Part shown: in pieces, positions 7,394-14,557 of the stretch
Layout of the letters: each line of letters starts with the position of its first letter
Numbering within the stretch: position 1 is the stretch's first letter
NCBI GenBank assembly: GCA_028817635.1
Contig: JAPPPH010000135.1
Coordinates: forward strand, 320-18,389
DNA: 18,070 nt
Origin: Verrucomicrobiales bacterium
GTDB taxonomy: Bacteria; Verrucomicrobiota; Verrucomicrobiia; Limisphaerales; UBA1096
Direction of reading: 5' to 3'
Program-made: the position numbers and the translations under genes
Notes under the pieces: model-generated
Seen by the model: the letters and a program-made list of their open reading frames with translations, nothing else
Databases searched by the model: none
Told to the model about the DNA's origin: nothing

Positions 7394-8797
7394 CTACGCC
7401 ACAATGCTGCGGACGACGTGGCCGTGGACATCGGTCAAGCGGCGGTCGATGCCGTTGTGGCGAACGGTCAATCGTTCGTGGTCGATGCCGAGCAGATGCA
7501 GGATGGTGGCGAACATGTCGTGGCTGCTTGTACCGGTTTCGCTTTTCCAACCCCAACGATCGCTCTGGCCGTACGCGCTTCCGCCCTTGGTCCCGCCGCC
7601 GGCCAGCCACGTGACAAACGTCCCGCCGTTGTGATCGCGTCCGGCCTGTCCTTGGCTGAAAGGCATTCGGCCAAACTCGGTGGTCCAAACAACGAGCGTG
7701 TCCTCCAGCATGCCACGCGCCTTGAGATCCTTGATCAGCCCGGCGATCGGCTTGTCGACCTGCCGTGTCATGTGCGGCAGCTCTTTGTGGATGTTGGCGT
7801 GGTTGTCCCAGTTGTTGGTTGGTCCGCCGGCACCGCTCCAAATCTGGACAAACCGCACGCCTCGCTCGAGCATTCGCCGGCCGAGAATGCAGCGCTTGGC
7901 AAAATCCGCCGTCGTTTTTTCGTCGGCCCCGTACAGCCTGCGCACGGCCGGGCTTTCGCCCTTGAGATCGAACAATTCGGGGACGCTCAATTGCATCCGC
8001 GCGGCCATCACAAGGCTTTGGATGCGTGCCGCGAGGCGGGAGTCGCCCGGTGTGCGCGCCATGTGCCGCGCGTTTAATTTTGCCAACACCTCGCGGCTGG
8101 CCGCCTCGCTGGCCGTGTTGATGTGCTTTGCCGATTTTGGCGGAAACAGGTAACGAACCGGCTGCGTATCCGATGCATCAATCACCGTGCCCTGATGCTG
8201 TGCCGGCAGAAAACCGGATGTGAAGTTTCCGTGATTATTGTAAGGCAGCCCGTTGGGATCGGGCAGGACGATGAACTCCGGCAGGTTTTGGTTGATGCGC
8301 CCCAAGGCATAACTGATCCATGCGCCCATGCAGGGAAAACCGGGCAGCGTGAAGCCGGTGTTTTGCATGTAGCTGCCCAGACCGTGGACGTTGGTGGGGG
8401 AGTTCATCGACATGAGAAACGCGAGGTCGTCCACAACCGATGCCATGTGCGGCAACACGTCGCTCACCCAGCGACCGCACTCGCCGTGCTGCCGAAATGC
8501 AAACGGGCTTTTGAGCACTTTGAACCCGGGCGAATTGGTCACTGACTCCACCAGTCGCCCGTCGCCCGGATCAAACTTTTTGCCGTTCAACTCGTTCAGC
8601 ACCGGCTTGTGGTCGAACGTATCCATCTGGCTGACCCCGCCGTTCATGAAAAGCTGAATCACCCGCTTGGCCTTGGGTCGATGATGGCGTATCGGGCCGT
8701 CCGCAGCCTCGGCGGCGAGCGCTTGGCCAAGCGCGAGCCCAGCAAATCCACTCGCCGTGGTTTCAAAAAAACTGCGTCTGGTAAGGTCGGTTTGCAC
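7394..8797 (-). CDS. DUF1501 family exported protein (cluster B)
   Basis: 467 aa, GTG start at 8795-8797. Twin-arginine signal TRRSFF (residues 6-11) with hydrophobic core 15-29. Family marks: GGVSQMDTFDHKP after the signal, TEFGRMP (373-379), GRDHN (386-390) and C-terminal HNGIDRRLTDVHGH. It is clearly paralogous to the DUF1501 protein at 741-2201 and shares the same terminal motif. DUF1501 belongs by fold to the alkaline-phosphatase-like group; substrate and activity are unknown. One base separates its GTG from the TGA of the upstream DUF1553 gene, so the two are almost certainly co-transcribed and translated together. An exact 14-base palindrome sits inside the signal-peptide core, writing A-L-G-Q-A at residues 22-26. 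The stop is TAG at 7394-7396; a 172-bp gap follows before cluster A. Confidence 0.93.
   Translation of the reverse strand: MQTDLTRRSFFETTASGFAGLALGQALAAEAADGPIRHHRPKAKRVIQLFMNGGVSQMDTFDHKPVLNELNGKKFDPGDGRLVESVTNSPGFKVLKSPFAFRQHGECGRWVSDVLPHMASVVDDLAFLMSMNSPTNVHGLGSYMQNTGFTLPGFPCMGAWISYALGRINQNLPEFIVLPDPNGLPYNNHGNFTSGFLPAQHQGTVIDASDTQPVRYLFPPKSAKHINTASEAASREVLAKLNARHMARTPGDSRLAARIQSLVMAARMQLSVPELFDLKGESPAVRRLYGADEKTTADFAKRCILGRRMLERGVRFVQIWSGAGGPTNNWDNHANIHKELPHMTRQVDKPIAGLIKDLKARGMLEDTLVVWTTEFGRMPFSQGQAGRDHNGGTFVTWLAGGGTKGGSAYGQSDRWGWKSETGTSSHDMFATILHLLGIDHERLTVRHNGIDRRLTDVHGHVVRSIVA
8720..8733. repeat. Iterated palindrome, exact copy, in Tat signal
   Basis: Exact CGCTTGGCCAAGCG, read as A-L-G-Q-A (residues 22-26) in the hydrophobic part of the Tat signal of the cluster B DUF1501 protein. 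Confidence 0.95.
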
Positions 8798-8798
8798 G

Positions 8799-11465
8799 TC
8801 AGTTCACGAAGAGAAACTCATTGCTGTTGAGCACCACGCGACAGGCGTTGGCCAAGCCGTGTTCGCGTGCAAGCTGCGAAACCAAGCGGGCTTCGTCCTG
8901 CCCCGGCGCGCGGTGGTACGCCAGTTCAAACAGCCGCAAAACCTGCGACTCGGGCGTGGAGGCTTCGCGTTGGAGCCGCTTGGCCAAGCGCTCACTTTGG
9001 CGGACGAGAAACCGGTTGTTCAACATGCCAAGCGCCTGCAACGCCGTCACCGAGGACTCGCGCTTCGGGGCATGTTGCGAGGCGTCCGGGCAGTCCATCA
9101 ACTGCATCAGCGGATCGGGGACGGTGCGAAACACAAACCGGTAGACACTCCGCCGATGGTTGGCCGTGGCATCGGGGTCGAAGCCGATATAGTCGAGGGT
9201 CGGCGTCACGTGCACGCCCTTGCTCATGTTGAACTGGCGGTCGGACGGCCCACCCATCCGCCAATCCATGTTGCCGGCAAGTTGCAAAACAGAGTCGCGG
9301 TAAGACTCTGCGTCCAGTCGTCTGCGATTCATCCGCCAAAGCAAACGATTGTCTGCATCGCGCTTGGCGTAGTCCGCGTTATGGGCCGACCGTTGCCGAT
9401 AGGCCGAGCTGGTCATGATCGTCCGGTGCAGCCACTTCAGCGATCCTCCGTGCGCGCGGAATTCGTAAGCCAGCCAGTCGAGCAACTCCGGATGACTGGG
9501 GACATCTCCCATGCGGCCAAAGTCGTTCGGCGTGCCGACGATCCCGCGGCCGAAGTGGTAATGCCAAACGCGGTTCACGATCGATCGCCACAGAAGCACG
9601 TTGCGATCATCGGCTAGCCAGTTGGCGAGAGCTACCCTCCGTTGCTCCTCCGCATCGGGTTGGTCGATCGAGAATCGGCTGTCCAATTCGTTGACGCAAC
9701 TCAGTGCCCCCGGCCGGGCTTCCTCGCCGGGCGAGTGGATGCTGCCTCGGTGAAGCACATGCACTGTCCGGGGCTGTTTTGCCGGCTTGAAATTGCCCAG
9801 CGCAGCGAATTGGCTGGCAACGGCGTAGACCTTTTGTTGCTCGCCGAGAGAGGCCAAATCCCGCTCATTCACGGTCTTGGCAAAATGGAACGCCAATGCG
9901 CGATTTTGCTCTTTTGTCCGTTTATCTGGTTTAATATCCAGTATTTCAATATTCTGTAACGATACAGATTCTTTAAAAATCGGTTTCGACAAATGAGTGA
10001 GTGAAAGCCGTGGGCGGCCGATGAGGTGTTGTCGGCCGTGATTTTGGTGTAGCTCGATCCGGATCATGTCTCCCTTCGCTGCCGCTAATGGAGTTTCAAA
10101 AACGAACAGCGCCCGGTGTGCTTGGCCTTGCTGTGGGTGGATGCCCCAGGCGGAGTCGGGGTTGGTGTCGATGGCACGGTCGATCGTCCAGTCGTCCTGA
10201 TTGAAGCTGGCCATTGCCTTGGCGATCTTGACCGGTGCGCCGTTCACCCGCACGACGATGTCGGTCAGGTGTAGGTTGCCGTTTTCTGCGCGCCCGGGGC
10301 CGTTTCGGGGCAGCGACTTGTCGGTCAACACATCCAGTTGCAGGGCGGTTGCCTTGGCGACCGGCAGCTTGGCGGTGAAGGTGGTGATGTCCTTGGCCGG
10401 CGCTTGGCCAAGCGCGAGGAAGGAACCGTCCGGCTTGGCCTCGAACTCGATCCCGCTGCTCGACTCGACGTTGGCAGAGGAGAGGACGGCCCAGTTTGAC
10501 TGGCTGCGTTTCAGGTCGGCTTCCAGCTTGGCCAAGTCGGCCTCGGAAAACATCCCCTCCGGCACCCGCCCTTGGCCAAGCGCGCGTTGGCGGGAGAGCA
10601 GCAGCGCTCGGCGCTTGGCCAAGCGTGCGTCATTGTCGAACGGTCGGTCGATCTTGTCCACGCCGGCGAACACTGCCTGTAATGCGTAGTAGTCCTCGGT
10701 CGGCACTGGGTCAAATTTATGGTCGTGGCAGCGCGCGCAATGAACGGTGGTGCTGACGAAGGTCGACATCACCGTGGCGATCATGTCGTCACGGTCGAGG
10801 TACTGCGCGATCTTCTTGTCGATTGTACCGTCGGAGATGCCCATCTGCGAACTCTCGTCCCACGGCCCGGTCGCCAGAAAACCAATGCCCCGGGTCGCGG
10901 CTGGGTCGTCCGGGAAAAGTACATCGCCGGCCACCTGCTCGCGCACGAACCGGGCGTACGGCTTGTCGTTGTTGAACGACTCGATGAGCCAGTCGCGGTA
11001 CGGCCAGGCGTTTTCGCGGATGGCATCCTCGTCGTGGCCGTGCGTCTCCGCATAGTGGGCGACGTCCATCCAGTGCCGGGCCCAGCGTTCGCCGTAGCGC
11101 GGACTCGTGAGCAGTCGGTCGATCAACCGCTGGGTCGCGCCGGTGGAGTTGTCGTTGACGAATGCGCTGACTTCCGCAGGGGTGGGCGGGAGCCCGGTGA
11201 GGTTGAAGGTCGCACGCCGGATGAACGTCTGCCGGTCGGCGGGCGGGGAAGGCCGGAGGTCTTTTTCGGCGTGTTTCGCCGCGATAAAACGGTCGATCGG
11301 GTGAGTGGCCCAGCCGGGCTGGAAGTTAGCAGACTCTGGTATCGTGGGGCGCGTCAGCGGTTGGATCGCCCACCACAAATCGTCGGTGGTCGACTCATTG
11401 GCTGAGACACCGCATCCCCAGGGGAGAAGCAGAGAAAACAGCAGAATGATGCGACACCGGGACAC
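8799..11465 (-). CDS. DUF1549/DUF1553 (PSCyt2-PSD1) exported protein (cluster B)
   Basis: About 888 aa with a proposed GTG start at 11463-11465. The frame stays open to 12029, but upstream it crosses repeats and the sialidase gene, and this GTG gives a clean signal peptide (RIILLFSLLLPWGCGVSA, cleavage about residue 22). An in-frame TTG about 45 nt upstream is an alternative. DUF1549 covers about 54-270 with a CARCH haem-type motif (243-247). A beta-rich middle (about 325-500) has SFLALGQAPAKDITTFTA. DUF1553 covers about 590-888 with NRVWHYHFGRGI, SHPELLDWLAYEF and terminal NSNEFLFVN. Four palindrome copies lie inside, encoding RLAKR (281-285), ALGQG (295-299), ALGQA (351-355) and RLAKR (826-830). 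It pairs with DUF1501 one base downstream. Function is inferred from the family only. Confidence 0.9.
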   Translation of the reverse strand: MSRCRIILLFSLLLPWGCGVSANESTTDDLWWAIQPLTRPTIPESANFQPGWATHPIDRFIAAKHAEKDLRPSPPADRQTFIRRATFNLTGLPPTPAEVSAFVNDNSTGATQRLIDRLLTSPRYGERWARHWMDVAHYAETHGHDEDAIRENAWPYRDWLIESFNNDKPYARFVREQVAGDVLFPDDPAATRGIGFLATGPWDESSQMGISDGTIDKKIAQYLDRDDMIATVMSTFVSTTVHCARCHDHKFDPVPTEDYYALQAVFAGVDKIDRPFDNDARLAKRRALLLSRQRALGQGRVPEGMFSEADLAKLEADLKRSQSNWAVLSSANVESSSGIEFEAKPDGSFLALGQAPAKDITTFTAKLPVAKATALQLDVLTDKSLPRNGPGRAENGNLHLTDIVVRVNGAPVKIAKAMASFNQDDWTIDRAIDTNPDSAWGIHPQQGQAHRALFVFETPLAAAKGDMIRIELHQNHGRQHLIGRPRLSLTHLSKPIFKESVSLQNIEILDIKPDKRTKEQNRALAFHFAKTVNERDLASLGEQQKVYAVASQFAALGNFKPAKQPRTVHVLHRGSIHSPGEEARPGALSCVNELDSRFSIDQPDAEEQRRVALANWLADDRNVLLWRSIVNRVWHYHFGRGIVGTPNDFGRMGDVPSHPELLDWLAYEFRAHGGSLKWLHRTIMTSSAYRQRSAHNADYAKRDADNRLLWRMNRRRLDAESYRDSVLQLAGNMDWRMGGPSDRQFNMSKGVHVTPTLDYIGFDPDATANHRRSVYRFVFRTVPDPLMQLMDCPDASQHAPKRESSVTALQALGMLNNRFLVRQSERLAKRLQREASTPESQVLRLFELAYHRAPGQDEARLVSQLAREHGLANACRVVLNSNEFLFVN
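8977..8990. repeat. Iterated palindrome, exact copy, in DUF1553 gene
   Basis: Exact CGCTTGGCCAAGCG, read as R-L-A-K-R (residues 826-830) in a predicted helix near the end of the cluster B DUF1553 protein. Confidence 0.95.
10401..10414. repeat. Iterated palindrome, exact copy, in DUF1553 gene
   Basis: Exact CGCTTGGCCAAGCG, read as A-L-G-Q-A (residues 351-355) within the middle beta-rich domain of the cluster B DUF1553 protein. Confidence 0.95.
10569..10582. repeat. Iterated palindrome, near copy (13/14), in DUF1553 gene
   Basis: CCCTTGGCCAAGCG, one change from consensus, read as A-L-G-Q-G (residues 295-299). It lies only 29 bases from the next copy. Confidence 0.85.
10612..10625. repeat. Iterated palindrome, exact copy, in DUF1553 gene
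   Basis: Exact CGCTTGGCCAAGCG, read as R-L-A-K-R (residues 281-285) in the linker just after the CARCH-containing domain. Confidence 0.95.
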
Positions 11466-11598
11466 CCGCCGATGGAGAATCAGCGCCCGGGCAATGGCAA
11501 TCAAAAAAGAGATTTTCTGGTGCGGCTTTGAGAGAGCGCTGATTTTGAAAATAGAGAGCAGTGGTACACTGAACCGGCATGGCTGGTGAATGCGATTA

Positions 11599-11641
11599 GG
11601 ACGGCTGGGGACAGCCGTCCCCACCTGCGCTTGGCCAAGCG
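11599..11641. repeat. Composite intergenic repeat, copy 3
   Basis: Hairpin GGACGGCT/AGCCGTCC (11599-11620, loop GGGGAC), a CCACCTG linker, then an exact CGCTTGGCCAAGCG (11628-11641). The layout matches the copies at 318-359 and 693-735, but the AAATCCGTGG lead sequence is absent, showing that hairpin plus palindrome is the conserved unit. Confidence 0.87.
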
Positions 11642-11674
11642 GGCTCAGACCACGAGATGTATTGAAAGCGATTT

Positions 11675-11811
11675 CCTTCTCCCCCGTGGGGGAGAAGGTG
11701 GCCGGAGGCCGGATGAGGGGGAGGCAAGTCTTTGGGCAGTCGTTTTTTGATTCAAGTTCAGGGTGTGTTTCGACCCTCACCCCGGCCCTCTCCCTGTCCA
11801 GGGAGAGGGTG
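11675..11811. repeat. Inverted pair of REP-like CTCTCCC repeats
   Basis: Unit 1 (11675-11722) has a strong hairpin CCTTCTCCC-CCGTGG-GGGAGAAGG followed by TGGCCGGAGGCCGGATGAGG. Unit 2 (11774-11811) carries the same pattern in the opposite orientation (CCCTCACCCCGGCCCTCTCC, then a CCCTGTCCAGGG stem). Together they can fold as one larger inverted structure with a ~50-bp centre. Repeats of this general wording are common between genes in many bacterial genomes. Confidence 0.75.
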
Positions 11812-11848
11812 TTGTTTTCCAAATCTGTCGAATGTACGGGCTGCTTGG

Positions 11849-13063
11849 TTACTCGTTTTTGTTGGCCGCTTGGTTTTGTTTTTCCAGCAGCCAGGCGAGG
11901 TTGAAGCGGGCCATCCAGTCTTTGTTTGAGAGCAGGTAGATCATGTTTTCGCTGGGGGTGCCTTTGCGGCCGGCGGCCATCCATGTGTAGTTCCCGGGGC
12001 CGGTCTTGACGATGCGTTTCACCGGCCACGATTCGCCGCGGTCGAAGCTCACTTGCACGGTGATGTCGTCGCGTTTGTCTCGGCGGCCGGGGCCGCTGAA
12101 TAGCAGGATGTCGCGGTCGTCGAACGGGAGGCGCAGGATGGCGCCCTTGCAGCCGTAGTCGTCCGGCGGGCCGTCGAATAGCTCGTCGTCCTCCCCGGCC
12201 TTGGCCCAGCTTTGGCCGCCGTCGAGGCTGCGGCCGATGATCTTGTTGCCGGGGCGGCTGTGGGTGCGGGCGTTGTAGTAGATGCTACCGTCGGTCATCT
12301 CGAGCAGGCCGGGCTCGGAGGTGCCGAGGATCGGGAAGGGATCGCTGGGCGTCCATGTCCGGCCGCCGTCGTCGCTGTACAGAGCGTTGCTGTACCGCTT
12401 GGCGAAGTATTTGCGGCCCTGCCCCTTGTTCAGGTAGGTGCGGCTGCCGTTCTTGTTGATCGAGCCCACGAACACCTGCGACGGCATCAACAGCCGGCCC
12501 TTGTGCTTGCCGTGGCGCAGCGTGATGCCGGGATCGCAGCAGTAGGTCGTGCCCTGCCATCCGTTTTTGTCGGCGCGGATGACAATCTTCTCGGTGGCCC
12601 AGGTTTTGCCGTGGTCGCGGCTGCGGTAGAGCGCTTCGGCCGGCTTGAGCCCGGCGGCAAACACCATGATGTCGCCGGTGGATTCGTCGATGGTCACGTT
12701 GGCCAGTTCGCTCCAGCCGACGTGTTCGCCGCGGTAACGTCCGTCGTCCGACATGTCGGCGTCGATCTTCACTCGTTTGCCGACGATGATGGGCTGGCTC
12801 CATGTCCTGCCACCGTCCTCGCTGCGCTTGACGTCGACGCGACCACCTTCTCTGTTCTCCTTGAAGATAAGCACGGTGCCGTCCTTGGCCACGGCGAGGT
12901 GTCCCATCACCGGCACTTCCTCGGCCCAGATTTCGTGGAACGGTGTTTGTTTGGCGACCTCGCTTGGGAGATCGACTGCCGCCGCCGGAAGCCAAGCGGC
13001 AGTCGTTGCCAACGCGATCATGCATCGCAAACCAAGCGCGCGGAATTTGTACTGGTCAGTCAT
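11849..13063 (-). CDS. Sialidase-fold (BNR/Asp-box) secreted protein
   Basis: 404 aa from the ATG at 13061-13063; the frame is open to 13189, but this start places a signal peptide correctly (hydrophobic 10-29, cleavage near AAA, 27-29) and leaves the divergent upstream region free. Five Asp-box repeats S-x-D-x-G-x-[ST]-W occur at residues 81-88, 148-155, 230-237, 279-286 and 339-346, marking a six-bladed sialidase propeller. TSEPGLLEMTDGSIYYNAR (about 248-266) resembles the conserved catalytic-glutamate/arginine region of exo-sialidases. Members of this family in PVC bacteria are numerous and most have untested substrates, so glycoside hydrolysis is likely but sialic acid specificity is not shown. 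It is transcribed divergently from the DUF1552 cluster and lies upstream of the cluster B DUF1553 gene. No palindrome copies lie inside. Confidence 0.88.
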   Translation of the reverse strand: MTDQYKFRALGLRCMIALATTAAWLPAAAVDLPSEVAKQTPFHEIWAEEVPVMGHLAVAKDGTVLIFKENREGGRVDVKRSEDGGRTWSQPIIVGKRVKIDADMSDDGRYRGEHVGWSELANVTIDESTGDIMVFAAGLKPAEALYRSRDHGKTWATEKIVIRADKNGWQGTTYCCDPGITLRHGKHKGRLLMPSQVFVGSINKNGSRTYLNKGQGRKYFAKRYSNALYSDDGGRTWTPSDPFPILGTSEPGLLEMTDGSIYYNARTHSRPGNKIIGRSLDGGQSWAKAGEDDELFDGPPDDYGCKGAILRLPFDDRDILLFSGPGRRDKRDDITVQVSFDRGESWPVKRIVKTGPGNYTWMAAGRKGTPSENMIYLLSNKDWMARFNLAWLLEKQNQAANKNE

Positions 13064-13204
13064 CGCGGAAACAGTTGGGACGATGCGGCCATGGGTCAAG
13101 TGTTCTCCCGCTTGGCTAAGCGGAGTGCGATGGCTGGCGTGTCGGGGTTGCCAAGGCCAAGCGTGGAGAGTAGCTTGGGCGTTCAGCAAAACGAGGCGTT
13201 GATC
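13064..13204. promoter_or_regulatory. Divergent intergenic region with near-palindrome copy
   Basis: 141 bp between the sialidase start (minus) and the DUF1552 start (plus), so it should hold both promoters. It contains CGCTTGGCTAAGCG at 13109-13122, one change from the iterated palindrome, without the associated hairpin. On the minus strand TTGACC (around 13095) is a fair -35, but no good -10 sits at the right spacing. For the plus gene, GAGG at 13193-13196 is a plausible ribosome binding site 8 nt before the ATG at 13205. Confidence 0.5.
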
Positions 13205-14557
13205 ATGGCAAATTTTCTTTCACAAAAATGGTTGTTGCCGCGTCGGCATTTCCTGCGTGGGTTGGGTGTCTCGCTTGGCCTGCCGATGCTCGACTGCATG
13301 CGGCCGTTGTGCGCTGCCAAGGCTGTTGAACGGCCTCGGCGCGGCGTTTTCATTTACCTGCCAAACGGGGTGAACACGCACGACTACGAGCTGACTCAGG
13401 CGGGGCCGGACTACAAATTCTCCCGCATCCTCGCGCCTTTGGCCAAGCACCGGGGGAACATCTCCCCGATCAGCGGCCTGCACCATCCCAATGCGTTTGG
13501 CATCGCCCACAGCGCGACACAGACGTGGCTCACCGCGGCCAAGCACGGCCCGACCGACCGGAACACAATCTCGGTCGACCAGTTGATCGCCGGAGTGACC
13601 GGGGCGAAGACACGGTTTCCGTCGCTCCAGATCAGCAATCAGGGGCAGCCTCTCGCGGTGAGTGCGGATGGCATTGCCCTGCCTGCGCACCGGCAGTCGG
13701 GGGACGCCTTCAAGGCACTTTTCTCAGAGCCAACAGGCGGCATTGAAAAGCAACGCCGCAAACTTCAGCGCAGGGAAAGCATGCTGGATCTTGTCCTTGA
13801 GGACGCCAATGTGCTGGCCAAAAACCTGTCCCGTGAGGACCGAGGCCGGCTCGACCAATACCTGACCGCGGTGCGGGAAGTGGAAGTCCGGACCAAGCGA
13901 GCTGAAGAGTGGCTCGAGACTCCACGGCCAAAGATCGATTCCGGCACGGCGTCAAGGCTCAGTCAAAACGTTTACCTCGAGCGGCTCGGGGAACATCTGC
14001 GAACGATGTATGATATCATCGTGCTGGCGTTCCAGACCGACATGACTCGTGTGGTGACATTCAACACCGGCAACGAGGGAACCGGCCCAGCGGTGCCGGA
14101 GATCGGGATCAGCCGCGACCGCCATTCGCTCTCGCATCACAATGGCGACAAGGATCTCCTGCAACAACTCACGCGCAGCGACGAATTCAACGTCCAGCAG
14201 TTCTCCTATTTTCTCGACCGGCTCGCGGAGGTGCGCGATGGCGACGGGCCGCTACTCGACACAACCGTTTCGCTTTACGGCAGTGGACTCTCGTACGGCA
14301 ACAGCCACGGGACGACAAGCCTGCCGCTCGTACTGGCGGGCGGTGCCAAGCTCGGTTTCAGGCATGGCAGCCACGTGGATTTCAACCGGCAGGTCGATGG
14401 CTTCAAGGGCTATGGCGACGGCATCAGCGTGTACCACAGCCCGGTCAACTCCGGGGCGCACTTCAGCAATCTGCTGCTGACCATCGCCCAGCGGATGGGT
14501 GTCGACGAAGAGGCGTTTGCAGATTCCAACGCCGTGGTCTCGGAGGTCTTAACGTGA
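13205..14557 (+). CDS. DUF1552 family exported protein
   Basis: 450 aa, ATG at 13205-13207 chosen because GAGG lies 8 nt upstream and a twin-arginine signal follows at once (PRRHFLRG, residues 12-19, then LGVSLGLPMLD). The open frame continues upstream to 12212 but is then only antisense to the sialidase gene. Typical DUF1552 features: GVFIYLPNGVN after the signal, HSLSHHNGD (307-315) and a C-terminal SLYGSGLSYGNSHGTTSLPLVLAGG-like core. The family is a distant relative of DUF1501 and its biochemical function is unknown. In planctomycetes and verrucomicrobia it is usually paired with a DUF1587/1592/1588/1585 cytochrome-like protein, and that partner is present two genes on (15759 onward). Its TGA overlaps the next GTG by 4 bases (14554-14557). 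Confidence 0.92.
   Translation: MANFLSQKWLLPRRHFLRGLGVSLGLPMLDCMRPLCAAKAVERPRRGVFIYLPNGVNTHDYELTQAGPDYKFSRILAPLAKHRGNISPISGLHHPNAFGIAHSATQTWLTAAKHGPTDRNTISVDQLIAGVTGAKTRFPSLQISNQGQPLAVSADGIALPAHRQSGDAFKALFSEPTGGIEKQRRKLQRRESMLDLVLEDANVLAKNLSREDRGRLDQYLTAVREVEVRTKRAEEWLETPRPKIDSGTASRLSQNVYLERLGEHLRTMYDIIVLAFQTDMTRVVTFNTGNEGTGPAVPEIGISRDRHSLSHHNGDKDLLQQLTRSDEFNVQQFSYFLDRLAEVRDGDGPLLDTTVSLYGSGLSYGNSHGTTSLPLVLAGGAKLGFRHGSHVDFNRQVDGFKGYGDGISVYHSPVNSGAHFSNLLLTIAQRMGVDEEAFADSNAVVSEVLT

Larger units (their letters stand above)
11466..11848. other. 383-bp repeat-filled gap between sialidase and DUF1553 genes
   Basis: No gene is supported here. It holds a composite hairpin-palindrome repeat (11599-11641) and an inverted pair of CTCTCCC-type repeats (11675-11811). 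Open frames crossing it are shadows or upstream extensions of the DUF1553 frame. Whether sialidase and DUF1553 are co-transcribed across it cannot be decided from sequence. Confidence 0.6.

Noticed and set aside
11466..12029. 188-residue N-terminal extension of the cluster B DUF1553 frame
   Set aside because: It runs through intergenic repeats and into the sialidase gene, has no family similarity, and would put the signal peptide deep inside the protein.
13064..13189. 42-residue N-terminal extension of the sialidase protein
   Set aside because: It is translated from the divergent promoter region including a palindrome copy; the ATG at 13063 gives a proper signal peptide.
12212..13204. Long plus-strand extension upstream of the DUF1552 start
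   Set aside because: It is antisense to the sialidase gene. The Tat signal and a GAGG ribosome site place the true start at 13205.
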